Below are positions 52,173-63,423 of a stretch of 64,000 bases of DNA, one piece after another; position 1 is the first letter of the stretch, and each line of letters opens with the position of its first letter. Origin of the DNA: Bombyx mori. Taxonomy: Eukaryota; Arthropoda; Insecta; Lepidoptera; Bombycidae. Location: positions 14,003,501-14,067,500 of the forward strand of contig NC_085129.1 of the NCBI RefSeq assembly GCF_030269925.1, read 5' to 3'. The position numbers and the translations under genes are program-made. The notes below the pieces were generated by a model, which was not told the origin of the DNA, did no database searches, and saw nothing but the letters and a program-made list of their open reading frames with translations.

Positions 52173-53299
52173 ATTACGTACATACGTGTAATTCGGCGCA
52201 GAACATTTTGATACACGATTTTCTCTCATGCGTAATTAAAAAAAAATGTATAAAGATTTGTAGTTATAAAAAATTCTTTCAAGGGAATGGAGCGCATTCT
52301 AAGAGATCTACACTCATTGGGTGGTCACGGGTTAAAGAAGAGAAGAAATAAAACTCTTTGAATGAAATAGGACTGTTGCAGGGATTTATTGAAAAATCAT
52401 TGATTTTTTTTTTAATTCACAATCTACAAAAAAAGAATTAATTGAAATATTAAAGTGCCTCAAGAGCTACTATAGATTAATTGATATGGACATGTCAATG
52501 GACATTGTGCATGCACCGCCTAATAAATTGTTTTTCTCAAAACGACGGTTGAATGTCTTAAGACAGCTTACTGTGTAGAATTAATAAAAATATATATATT
52601 AAAAGCTTTCATATATGTTTTATTAAATCTAATTTTAAACGGGAAATAACGTTTTACTAGCTAATACAAATCTGGCCAGAGAAATTGGGTGAGTAAGTAC
52701 TTAAAAAAAACAAATTTAAAGTTAATCGAATATACCCCAAAGCATCGGGGAAAACGTTCGGGAAAATGTTCCATTAGTAAATATTTCTTACGTTATCTAA
52801 TATTTGGGAATTCCTCTAAAAGTTCTGTGTGTACCCAATCGTTAGAGATAAATCTAATTCACCCAAACATAAAAAAAAATCCTCAATTTTCCGCAAAAAA
52901 CAGGCGGAACAAAAAGCCACACCTGCAGACACTTACGTTTATTTACGAACACAATTCAATTACTAAACGAACACATTTCTACGAGACATTTCCTACAATA
53001 GATCAGGTTGGAACTGAAATTGTTTGTATTGTCGGTCGCTAGACATTAAATACGACAATGGTAGCTATTCATTTGATTGAAGTCGGGATTCTACTTCATG
53101 TCGCCTCAATCGATTTCGTTCAAACATTAGTTACTAATGCAACTTGTAACATACTAGAAGATGTGCTATGTTATTGTGAATACATTGCACAAACGTAAAG
53201 ATTTTGTCTTATTGCTCATTACCGTTTAGTAGAAGTTATGTCCGTGTTCGGATTTATGTTCTTTGGTGATATTATATTGAGTAGTCAATATTTTTAAGC
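52173..53299. other. Unassigned AT-rich sequence
   Basis: The 117-codon frame at 52689-53042 is lysine- and asparagine-rich, without domain. No gene called. Confidence 0.35.
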
Positions 53300-53700
53300 T
53301 ATTGCATAGCTTTTATCGCGGGCTTTGAGCGCGGCGACCGAATCAAGAAATTCCGTAACGAAAATAAAACCTAGCACTGGGGGTGCACTCCGCCTACCGT
53401 GTAGCTCGCGTTCAACACATTCACACGTTGCGCTTGTGTAGTGTTTGTGAATAAGCACGCGGCGTGACGTCGCACTGCATGCGTATCATGAAAAGTCTGC
53501 CCATCTCTCTCTCGCGCGGCTTAGCATATGAGTGTGACGGGGACAGTTAATGTTTTGCTTTCGTTAATGTTTATAAATATAGCGTGGTCTTACTTTGTTA
53601 TAGTTTTAATATTAAATTATTATTGTCTAATTATAATTGCATAAGTTGATAAAAAAATATATGCAATAAATAGCTTTACGGCGGCAGTCCCTGAGTGTCA
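53300..53700. other. Possible unclassified repeat or promoter-like island
   Basis: It starts with CTATTGCATAGCTTTTATCG, passes through a CpG-rich part (53390-53520) and ends AT-rich. I recall similar sequence as repetitive in moths but see no second copy or termini here. Confidence 0.25.
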
Positions 53701-53709
53701 CACGTGCTT

Positions 53710-53852
53710 TTTATTTACTTATTGCTTTGGTGTTGGATAAGCTGACGGCCCACCTGGTGTTAAATAGCCACCGGGTTACTGCTTTACGGCATAAATAGAC
53801 AAGGTAGTGGTACTTACCTGTGCGAGCTCATAAGATGCGCTACCACCAGTAA
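53710..53852 (-). mobile_element. Bm1 SINE, headless, internally deleted
   Basis: Minus-strand tail (CGGCCCACCTGGTGTTAAAT) joined directly to the 5' body (GTTACTGCTTTACGGC). Confidence 0.85.
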
Positions 53853-55190
53853 AATATAATGAATTGTATATTTACGACTTTTGATTGAGATATATAAACC
53901 AAACCCTTAAAATTATGTTACAAGATAAAAAAAAATTATATTTTAAAGCAAAAGCGATGTTACCTCGTGTATCTTTCAATGGACATCAAAGTTATTTTGC
54001 AATTATGAAGTCAAATCGATAGTATTGCCAGAATGAATCGTATGGCACATTTAAATAAGCTCCAATTCTGCTTTTATTCGTAACAACTTTTCGAATTTAG
54101 GCTCGTTCTACAGAATATTGCCTGTATTCATAAAATTACAAAATGATTTCAATAGATTCTCGTGACCAAATGTAAAAGACAGCCTTTCTACCTAGTCATG
54201 CGACTACGTTGGAGTTCCAACTCTCTGGCTGGTACCAATTATAATGTAATCTTCAACACGTGTTTACGAAAGTCTTCCAAGAGAAAGGAATTAATTTGTA
54301 ATAAAATAAAATAACTCGCTAAATTATAAATTGAATCGATGTCATTCCATACATTTATTAGATCATGTTTTACTTGATTAATTTACTACTATAACAATTT
54401 CTGAATCCGAGCACGCTCCTATAAAAAGGATTGAAGATCGTCGTTTTTAGTTTGAGTTTTAAATCCATTATGACAATTTTTTCAAAATCTTATTTTTGGT
54501 AAAAAAAAATTCTTATTTATTTCGTTAAATATATACATGAAAAGTATAGGCTCGGGCGTCTGAACATAGATATATATGATATTTCTGATTATTTCTGCCT
54601 TAACGAATGCTGATGAAACTACATTATTATTATTACACTAGATCGGTGGATGAGTTCACAGAATATCTGATCTTAATAGGTTACCTGAGCGCATTAACGA
54701 ATACCACACTTCCAACTGCATTAAGTATGGACCTTCTAAACGTTAAATAATTATACAAATCTACATATTTTCGCGGATTTAAAATGAATATATTAATTTT
54801 ACGGTGGCTGTTTACTCTCATCTGAGCTTCGATCGTGTACTTAAATAGCAATAAAAACTTTAAAACGTATGACCGAAAGTATATTATCATATGAAGTACG
54901 TAATTCTAAGCTCAGTACGTACTTATAATCTCGATTCAGCGTACGTTTTAGTATCGCTTTGTAATTATCAAATTGTCAAACGTCAAAGCGATTGATTGAT
55001 GACCGGCGCGCACGAATCAATTAAATTAATTCAATTCGAATTAATTAACAACAGACATAGTTTGAGTTTGCCGATAAATGACGTAATTATATCTGACTAC
55101 ATCTATTCGGAGGGATGTTAAGGCCGTTGACCTGTAACAGATATAAAATGAACGAGTATTTAACTTTGTTTTAGGTTCGAACTAAAAATG
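53853..55190. other. Unassigned AT-rich sequence
   Basis: 54640-54735 may be a very old minus-strand Bm1. No gene recognised. Confidence 0.4.
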
Positions 55191-55388
55191 TCCCACAGAC
55201 ACAGCCCACTGAGTTTCTCGCCGGATCTTCTCAGTGGGTCGCGTTTCCGATCCGGTGGTAGATTCTGCGAAGCACTGCTCTTGCTAGGGCCAGTGTTAGC
55301 AACAGTCCGGTTTGAACCCTGGAGCTCACCTACATGTTAGGGTGAAGCTGAAATAGCCTCTCAAGGCTATCAGAATAGGTAGGAAAAA
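55191..55388 (+). mobile_element. BMC1-like LINE 3' end, best-preserved UTR
   Basis: 3' UTR only, with A-tail at 55381-55389. The pseudoknot elements are perfect: 55205-55213 with 55230-55238, and 55221-55227 with 55249-55255. The terminal hairpin is ATAGCC (55353-55358) with GGCTAT (55365-55370). Confidence 0.9.
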
Positions 55389-56068
55389 AAAATCACAATG
55401 GAATCGTTTTGTTCAAACCGGTGCTACTTACAGACTAACGTAGAAGCATTAAAATTGCAAAGAATTTTCGAAATATAAATAAAATAAATAACAAAATATA
55501 AATAACGAACTCTTTTAAGCCGGAAAGAAATTCGTAAAATTCTACAGACACGCCGTGACTTATAAAAGCGGACGTCAAGAAAGAAGCGAACCACAAGGGT
55601 CAGCCTCGATAACCGCACTATATCCGCACGGCATCCGCGAACCTACCGAAGCCGAAGCCTCATAGCTGTATTACTTACCGTTCGGTGCCCGTGATCAGTG
55701 CTTTCGGTTTAATTTCGGCTCGGGAAGCCGCAAGAACGCGACACTAGCGCACTAGGGCGGTCCCACTGCGAGCGGGAATAAAAAAAAAACTTTCATTTAT
55801 AGATTTACGATTTAGGAGTCGATAGCTGGCTATGGTGATACAGAACGCATTTAGCAAAAATCCGATTGGTTATAGAAGATAAAATCAAATTAAAAAAAAA
55901 TTCAAATAATATAACTGAATTATTCTATAGTATAAGTTTGTTTAAAAATAAATGATTACTACTACATTTAATGTGTGCGGGATCGGAATTAAATATGTTT
56001 TCGGAATGAAAAACAGAGTTTATATTTGACATTTAAATAGATTCACAACGTAAGTAACGTTTTATAAG
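55389..56068. other. Single-copy sequence with a GC-rich island
   Basis: 55540-55770 is CpG-rich and unlike any repeat in the window. No open frame of note. Confidence 0.4.
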
Positions 56069-56511
56069 GCTCGCCCGTCTGTCAGCGTACACAAATACAA
56101 AAAAAAAGGATCTTCAAAAGCTCGCATTAATAATTTCCTTTATCATGTAAAATAGAGTAGGAGTATTAAAAATGCTACTAACCACTTAAGTTGCGTTCTC
56201 GAAGCAGGGCAGCTTAATTAAGCAACGTTCAAGTTATTAAACCGCCGAAAGCCTTACAGGCCTTAACGGTCGCCGGAATCAGCGAACGCCAAGTATACGA
56301 CCGTTTTATGAATACGTCAAGTAACTGCCTTGTCGAATATTAAACTACACGTCAGAGGCGACATGTGACTGCGGCGGTGCCGGCTTATCTGCGAAACGGC
56401 TGGGGCAGTTCTTATATGGCAAGTCGTGACATTTGGGACGTAAATGAGGAGAGACGTTTTAGTTCCAGTTGAAACGGTGGAACTAGCACTAGGCAATTAA
56501 TTTAATTTAAC
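56069..56511 (-). repeat. 443-bp segment, inverted copy of 17085-17529
   Basis: Reads as the reverse complement of the segment at 17 kb with scattered substitutions. It is followed directly by a Bm1 head. Confidence 0.92.
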
Positions 56512-56512
56512 T

Positions 56513-57158
56513 GTTTCGAAGTTTTTGTGGCCTAACGGATAAGACGTCCGGCGCATTCGTATGTAGCGATGGAACGGTGTTCGAATCCCACAGGCGGGTA
56601 CCAATTTTTCTAATGAAATACGTACTTAGCAAATGTTCACGATTGACTTCCACAGTGAAGAAATAACTGGTAGTAGGACCTCTTGTGAGTCCGCACGGGT
56701 AGGTACCACCACCCTGCTTGTTTCTACCGTGAAGCAGTAATGCGTTTCGGTTTGAAGGGTGGGGTAGCCGTTATAACTATACTGAAAACTTAGAACTTAT
56801 ATCTCAAGGTGGGTGGCGCATTTACGTTGTAGATGTCTATGGGCTCCAGTAACCATTTAACACCAGGTGGGCTGTGAGCTCGTCCAACCATCCAAGCAAT
56901 AAAAATAAAATAAAAAATAAAAACATCGTGTAATAAAAATCAAACCCGCAAAATTACAATTTGCGTAATTACTGGTTGTAGGACGTCTTGTGTGTCCGCA
57001 CGGGTAGGTAGCACCACCCTGCCTATTTCTGTCGTGAAGCAGTAATGTGTTTCGGTTTGAAGGGTGGGGTAGCCGTTGTACTGTAAAAACTGAGACCTTA
57101 GAACTCATATCTCAAGGTAGGTGGCGGCATTTACGTTGTAGATGTCTATGGGCTCTGA
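56513..57158 (+). mobile_element. Bm1 SINE with head, split by a second Bm1
   Basis: The outer copy has the tRNA-like head (GGCCTAACGGATAAG, B box TTCGAATCCC) and 5' linker up to GAAGAAATAA (56666). It resumes at about 56930 with CATCGTGTAATAAAAATC, exactly the expected next linker bases. Confidence 0.85.
56667..56929 (+). mobile_element. Bm1 SINE, headless, nested in another Bm1
   Basis: Starts CTGGTAGTAGGACC, ends in an A-rich tail at 56899-56929. Short A-rich target duplicates (AAATAA) flank it. Confidence 0.82.
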
Positions 57159-57751
57159 TTCGTCATCTGTCATCTGTCAAACTCGGACAATCCTTAGCTT
57201 GCCCCACTCATAAAGTTCCATTCCTACGTGTATTATGAATCCAATACAAATTAACATCAGAATGGTCTTTCCATTTACCTATAAAAGGAAGTGTCAGGAA
57301 TACAACAGTGAATTCAGAGAATTTTCAATACGCTCAGACTGTATGTAAGTTGCACGAAAATGTTTTCCGCGCGGCAACACCGCCCGAACTCGCACCCCGT
57401 GAATTCCGTAGAAATTGAAATAGCTAGTATTCAAAGATCGGGTTGCAAGCGCGGAACTTAGCGTACTCGGAACTTTGGCGAAAGGCGCCTTTGATAGCGT
57501 TCAACCGGCTAATCAATGTGGAATGTACCGCAAAACGAACGAAAAATAAAAGTGCATGTGTTGTGCAAAATTCGAGAACAGAAAAGACTGGAGTTTTATT
57601 ATTGAGATATTTTGTGTTTAGTTTTTTTTTAATGTTTCATCGTGTCACGAAGCGTATATGATTAGGCCTGCTAGGGATTCTTCGGATCTGATGAATAAAT
57701 AAATCATCTAAGCTATTAGCATTAAGGTATTTTATTTCCGATTTGACGAAT
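57159..57751. other. Single-copy sequence
   Basis: 57360-57510 is GC-richer. The frame at 57443-57661 has no domain. No gene called. Confidence 0.4.
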
Positions 57752-58020
57752 TTTTTTTATTGCTTAGATGGGTGGACGAGCTCACAGCCCATCTGGTGGT
57801 AAGTGGTTACTGGAGCCCATAGACATCTACTACGTAAATGCCGCCGCTCACCTTGAGATATAAGTTCTAAGGCTAATAGTTACAACAAGTTACAACAGTT
57901 CTAATAGTTACAACGGCCGCCCCACCCTTCAAACCGAAACGCATTACTGCTTCACGGCAGAAATAGGCGGGGTGGTGGTACCTACCCGCGCGGACTCACA
58001 AGTGGTCCTACCACCAGTAA
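57752..58020 (-). mobile_element. Bm1 SINE, headless
   Basis: Minus-strand body with a small local expansion of TAATAGTTACAAC (57873-57920). Confidence 0.92.
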
Positions 58021-58344
58021 AGGTGGTAAGGTAAAGTAAATTAAATGATTGTAATAAGAGCTTTCTTAACTCCTAATTAAATGGTATAATTACGTATTAA
58101 AGGGATAACAGAAAACTGCAATAAAGTTCTAAGACCCAAGTTTGTTCAGAGCACGAATCCCTTTAAATGTTTGGTTGATTGTTGGTTTATTCTCTTTAAG
58201 TTTGTTGACGTCATGATCTGTTATGACTGCCGACTGTATTGACGTCTGGTGCGCTTGTGGCGATCGATGTCGCTATGCCGGGACTCAAATTGCGCACTCA
58301 AACGTGAGTTTATCGAAAAAAATAACTCTTGCGTATATGACACG
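58021..58344. other. Unassigned sequence
   Basis: No gene or repeat recognised. Confidence 0.4.
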
Positions 58345-58428
58345 AAGGATTTCGTCCGTGACGGAATTAAATTGTGTAATGAAAACCAGCCCATAGAATT
58401 TTCGTAAGCACTGGTGGTAGTATTATGT
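58345..58428 (+). mobile_element. Old Bm1 scrap
   Basis: Diverged 5' linker (AATTGTGTAATGAAAACC) ending at ACTGGTGGTAG. Confidence 0.55.
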
Positions 58429-58429
58429 G

Positions 58430-59037
58430 CCCATAATTAGCACATCTATAATAAATAATTGGGAAAAAATCACGCACGGTTATCCGGCTCCTAATTAGTA
58501 TTTCCTGTGTTATGGGTAGCAGAGACTGACAAAAAAACTTATATACGTCTAATATACTTATATAGAAAGTAAACACTCTGACAAAAAGCAAACAAACCTG
58601 TTCATAAAATCCACGATTCTTGGCACAGCAGTCAAGGCTCTAACTAATGCACCATGCTTGACACTGGCATGTCAGGCCATAGTCAATGTCACAACTAGTT
58701 TTAATGCGGCCAACGTCCAAGCGTTTAACAAGAGCCCATAACGCAAATCTATAATAAATAATTGGGAACAAATCACGCACGGTTATCCGGCTCCTAATTA
58801 GGATTTCCTGTGTTATGGGTACCAGAGACTGACAAACAAACTTATATACGTTTAAACATATACTTATATAGATAGTAGAGACTCTGACAAAAAGCAAACA
58901 AAGCTGTTCATCAAATCCACAATCCTTGGCGCAGCAGTCAGGGCGCTAACCAATGCACCATGCTTGACACTGGCATGCCATGCTATAGTCAATGTCACAA
59001 CTAGTTTTAATGCGGCCAACGTCCATGCATTTAACAA
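58430..59037 (-). mobile_element. tRNA-like SINE, tandem pair, 303-bp units
   Basis: Units at 58430-58732 and 58733-59037 are head-to-tail copies. On the minus strand each has TGCATTGGTTAGCGCC-like and GGATTTGATGAA-like boxes resembling tRNA A and B boxes. These are followed by CAGTCTCTGGTACCCATAAC and a CCGGATAACCGTGCGTGA tail region. No poly-A separates them. The SINE assignment is by resemblance. Confidence 0.65.
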
Positions 59038-59435
59038 TGTTAATGCATTGCTTACAGACTGTGCATCCCATGGAAATTTATACCAAATCGATACCTTTAA
59101 TTATGTGCTGGAAGCCGTTTAAATAATCCTCGACATCACAGCAACAAGGAAACCTATAAATATTCATTCCTAATCATCAATGTTTTATCTGAACGTTTAT
59201 CAGTGATAAAAACGTATAAAGAGGTCGTTGAACTGCAGTTGCATCATTTTATGAGGCGTTAGTTATCTGATAACGCGTTGAAGCAATGGTATATAATAAA
59301 TGATAAAAGTCGATCTTTGTAAATTGATAAACATTTGTGAAAGTGAGTTGATGAGTATATAGGGATGTTGGAGTTCACGGGCATCATAACGCAAACCACC
59401 CAGCTTCCCAGCTTGAGAAGTCTGACTATCGGCGG
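59038..59435. other. Unassigned sequence
   Basis: No gene or repeat recognised. Confidence 0.4.
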
Positions 59436-59628
59436 TCCAGCCCGCTAAGTTTCTCGCCGGATCTTCTCAGTGGGTCGCGTTTCCGATCCGGTGGTAGATT
59501 CTGCGAAGCACTGCTCTTGCTAGGGCTAGTGTTAGCAACGTCACTAGGTTAGAGCCCTGTGAACTCACCGACACGTTCAGTGAATCTAGTATGTCCCCTC
59601 GAGGTCACTGGAATAGGTAGAAAAAAAA
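59436..59628 (+). mobile_element. BMC1-like LINE 3' end
   Basis: 3' UTR with A-tail at 59621-59628. GCGGTCC occurs just before it and again after the tail, a possible short target duplication. Confidence 0.82.
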
Positions 59629-60297
59629 CTTTATAGCGGTCCCATTCTTCAGACCATTGACTGACGTACGCACTGGTATATGAAAGTGACAGCTTGAAAC
59701 ACTCATCCGATAGTGGAGCTTATTTAATTGCTTAAGCTTAATAGCCTTTTATGTATTTATAATAAGGCCCAAGCACCTTACCCGCCTCCAAGCAAAGTGC
59801 GCTCTAGAATGAATTTGGTATAATTCAATGGAATTCAGTACTTAATTTGAGCAGTAAAGTAAGATCGTGTAGAAGTAAACATTGGCTAAAGTCACGCTTT
59901 TAAAATTCTAGTTTCTTGGTACTTATTCTATTTGAATCGTTTGGATACACGAAGGTTATGCTCAAAGTTCCTAAATTATTAGTACAAGTATTTTACTTCA
60001 AACATTTAGTTTATTAAAATCACTTTTACGGTTTAATCTCGTGTTCGTTATTGTTATTATATTATTAGTCACGTTTCGAAGATTTTACATTTTCCGTGGT
60101 CACGTACGACGGTCATCCGTAACAGTAAAGTGTTCCGTAAAAGTGGTTAAAACTAAATCCACGGTCAGCGAAAATCGATGAGTGCACATATTTTTTGTGT
60201 TCAGATTAAAGTGGTAATTTACCCGTAGTTTGGACCGTTTGAGACAGCGAAAGAAAAAGGCACATTGTAAAGCATAGAACTGTACAAAAATTGACTT
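59629..60297. other. Unassigned sequence
   Basis: No gene or repeat recognised. Confidence 0.4.
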
Positions 60298-60440
60298 TTT
60301 GGAGCTGACGTTGATTGGTTACCGCAGTGATAATGCAACGTGAACGCCACTCACTTTGAGATGTGAAGTCGAAGTTTCAATTATTGTATTTAAATGCAAG
60401 ATCTTTCGCGTGAAATAGCAGCAGTCTCCCAGTCGATAAT
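60298..60440 (-). mobile_element. Old Bm1 relic
   Basis: Diverged minus-strand copy (TTGATTGGTTACCGCAGTG). Confidence 0.5.
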
Positions 60441-60472
60441 TACGGATTTGTAATAATCAGTGGTTCAGGGTT

Positions 60473-60706
60473 GTATTTTTTAATGCTTAGATGGGACGAG
60501 CTCACGGCCCACGTGATGTTTAATGGTTACCGGAGCTCATAGAAATCTATAACGTAAATGCCACCACCTACCTTGAGATAATATTTTTATGGTCTCAGTT
60601 TTTACATTACAACGGCTGACCTGCCCTTCAAACAGAAACGCATTACTGCTTCACGGCAGAAATAGGCACCCACCCACGCGGCTTTACAAGGCGTCCTACC
60701 AGTAAT
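60473..60706 (-). mobile_element. Bm1 SINE, headless
   Basis: Minus-strand body with small deletions, ending at TCCTACCAGTAA. Confidence 0.88.
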
Positions 60707-61027
60707 AGAGTATCCCAGTGTGTCCCGATTTTACAGAACCTCTGCTTCTTTGTCTTCTTCTTCTTGTTCTTATCCTACATTATGTGCGGTCAGCGCAGCT
60801 AGTCCTGTTCTTATGCTGCATAGAAATTTCGCGTTAGTTTTACGATTGGCCCCTTGTTTAACGTAAACTCTCCAGGGGGTTATATTTCCTATATTTCCGT
60901 ACATGCATTTTAACGTGCTATAGAGAGAGACTCTTCTGTTTTTTCTTTTGGCGTTTCTTTTACTTCATCCTTCTTTGCTTTGACAATTTATATTTTATTA
61001 TTATTAAAATTTCGTTTTACAAAAATC
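60707..61027. other. Unassigned sequence
   Basis: A TTCTTC run (60753-60770) followed by GTGCGGTCAGCGCAG may be the end of another LINE. No gene. Confidence 0.3.
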
Positions 61028-61415
61028 AAGACATTGTTTTGATTATTTTAAATGATAAAATGTTGTTTTGATAAATATCACAAAAATGTAGGATAGACGC
61101 CGTAACGCCAGAGTATAAAATGGCGGTACGTGGAGTGAGTCATCTCAGTCTCAGTCTCAGCCTCAGTCTCAGTCTCAGTCTTAGTCTCAGCCTCAGTCTC
61201 AGTCTCAATCTCAGTCTCAGTCTCAGTCTCAGTCAGTTAGTCAGTCGATCAGTTGAAACGAAACTGTTGGTTTACCCTGTCATTGTGCAAATTATTTGTT
61301 GAGAGTTTCAATAATTACTATTCAAAAGGTTTTATTAACTTTTATTGCCTCAAACTGAGTCCTACCGAATACGAATAATGACGGATCTGCGGGTCAGCAA
61401 TCCCTGACAACGTCA
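61028..61415 (+). repeat. LTR-like repeat, copy 1
   Basis: Matches 62276-62807 apart from that copy's Bm1 insertion. A TATAAAA box is at 61114-61120 and the right end is CGTCA. No coding region links the two copies, so they could be solo LTRs. The termini are not proven. Confidence 0.5.
61141..61240. repeat. CTCAGT hexamer microsatellite
   Basis: About sixteen imperfect CTCAGT units. The repeat creates an artificial Leu-Ser open frame that I do not call a gene. Confidence 0.92.
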
Positions 61416-61826
61416 AATTTAATAAAAAATATCACCATATTACACGCTTTTGTGTATTCTGTACAATCAGGTTAACAAGGCCATCGCAGAATAAAAGCGT
61501 CTGTCCTTCGTTCTATAGCTACTCATTCACAAGACACATTTAGACATTCAATAGGGATGTGAAGGAAAAGTTATGTAGTTATATATAGCTGAAGCTCATT
61601 ACGGAGCTCAAATAAAGTATACGGTAATGAGGCCTGGTCGTTATGTAAACGAGAATGTAAGAGTACCGACCGACCCAATTAATGACTCCGGATGATGGGT
61701 AATGACACGAGACATGCTGCCTTCAATGCGACAGAAAAAAATAATGGGAACTTTGAAATAATTTAATCCTATTTTGCATTTTGTAAAGTTTTTCCACTGC
61801 AAGATGAGAGAGGGAGCTGTCATAAG
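61416..61826. other. Unassigned sequence
   Basis: No gene or repeat recognised. Confidence 0.4.
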
Positions 61827-62041
61827 CATTTATTGCTTAAATGGGTGGACGAGCTCACCGCACATATATGGTTTTAAGTGGTTATGGAAGTCCATAGACA
61901 TTTACAACGTAAACCCACTTTTAGACATGAGTTCTAGGTTCTCAGTTTTTACAGTACAACACATGCCCCACCTTCAAACCGAAACGCATTACTAATTCAC
62001 GGCAGAAATGGGCAGACTGGTGGTGTGTGCTCACAAGATTG
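61827..62041 (-). mobile_element. Bm1 SINE, headless, diverged
   Basis: Minus-strand body (TTGCTTAAATGGGTGGACGA) ending near GCTCACAAGA. Confidence 0.85.
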
Positions 62042-62275
62042 TAAAAATGATTACGATATAGAAAAATAATCATCAGAATAAATTTTTTTTCTTGCTGTAA
62101 CTGGATCTTGATCCATCCTATGTTAAGTGGCTGCAGCAGTCCATTTATAGTCCACGGTAGCTGAATTACTGTAAACGAGCTATTGGTAAATTGATGAATT
62201 GTTTTGTAGTAATAAACAAGTATGAATGTTATAATAGATAAATGTCGTGGAAAACGACTTAAATATTATAATGTT

Positions 62276-62807
62276 AAGACATTGTTTTGATTGTTATTTA
62301 ATTGATAAGATGTTGTTTTGATTAATATATAAAAAAATGTAACTCCAGAGTATAAAAAGGTGGTATGTGGGCAGTGTCGGGCGAGTAATTTTTTACTGGT
62401 GGTAGGACTTCTTGTAAGTCCGCACGCGTAGGTACCACCACCCTGTCTATTTCAGCCGTGAAGCAGTAATGCGTTTCGGTTTGAAGGGTGGGGCAGCCAT
62501 TGTAACTATACTGAGACCTTAGAACTTATATCTCAAGGTGTGTGGCACATTTACGTTGTAGATGTCTATGGGCTCCAGTGACCACTTAACACCAGGTGGG
62601 CTGTAAGCTCGTCCATTCATCTAAGCAATAAAAAAATATAAAAAGACAGTCAGAACAAAATTGTCGACTTACCCTGTTATCGTGAAAATTATTTATTGCA
62701 TAATAATTATTATTCAAAAGGCTTTATTTACTTTTATTGAAATAAACTGAGTCTCACTGAATACGAATGATGACGGAACTGCCGCTAAGCCATCCCTGGC
62801 GCCGTCA
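62276..62807 (+). repeat. LTR-like repeat, copy 2, with a Bm1 inside
   Basis: Same blocks as copy 1: AAGACATTGTTTTGATT, TATAAAA at 62351-62357, TTACCCTGT, CAAAAGG, TACGAATGATGACGG and the GTCA end. The interior is occupied by a Bm1 at 62392-62645 in place of the hexamer repeat. Confidence 0.5.
62392..62645 (+). mobile_element. Bm1 SINE, headless
   Basis: Plus-strand body starting at TTACTGGTGGTAGG and ending in an A-rich tail. Confidence 0.92.
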
Positions 62808-63121
62808 TGTATATTTTTTTAAACTACAAGTGTGAGCCAATTTGCGTTCTCCGAATGGAAAAAAAATCAACGGCAATTACGAACGTCCAGAAAATGTTAG
62901 CCCAGCGCCATCAAAGGTTATGCCAGATTGGTACCATTAAACGGTAAATTAGAGTTGACGCCAAATGGCTTCCGACACGATATCGCTTTAAGTCATTTGT
63001 TACAATGTGTTACACGTTTTTCTGTTATTTTGTAACGTGTTTATAGCATTTTATTGCGTCTCCATAAAGCTATAATGCTTTGAATTATTTGAATACAAAA
63101 AAAACACCAAGTTTTCAATGA
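62808..63121. other. Unassigned sequence
   Basis: No gene or repeat recognised. Confidence 0.4.
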
Positions 63122-63423
63122 TTATTTTTCCTACCTATTCTGATAGCCTTGAGAGGGTATTTTAGCATCTCCTTGACGTGTAGGTGAGCTCACAGGGCTC
63201 AAACCGGAGTGTTGCTAACACTAGCCCAAGCAAGAGCAGTGCTTCGCAGAATCTACCACCGGTTTGGAAACGCGACCCACTGAGAAGATCCGGCGAGAAA
63301 CTCAGTGGGCTGTGCAAGCTCTTCGTCGCAAGTGACGGGTTCGGCGAGAATGGTGAGCGGTGCTTGAGGTACCTAAAAGCACCGTTAATGGTTCGGAAGG
63401 ATCCGTAATGACGTGTTTAGGGC
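63122..63423 (-). mobile_element. BMC1-like LINE 3' end
   Basis: The minus strand has an ORF2 tail encoding KHVITDPSEPLTVLLGTSS up to the stop at 63302, then the 3' UTR with stem 1 intact and stem 2 weakened. It is 5'-truncated close to the point used by the composite elements. Confidence 0.85.

Noticed and set aside
58367..58897. Pair of paralogous small proteins
   Set aside because: The two similar frames are translations of the tandem SINE-like units.
61120..61302. Open frame with a long Leu-Ser repeat
   Set aside because: It is the direct translation of the CTCAGT microsatellite and has no other coding evidence.
62276..62807. Target duplication next to the LTR-like repeat (TATAA and TGTAT)
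   Set aside because: The flanking bases do not match well enough.
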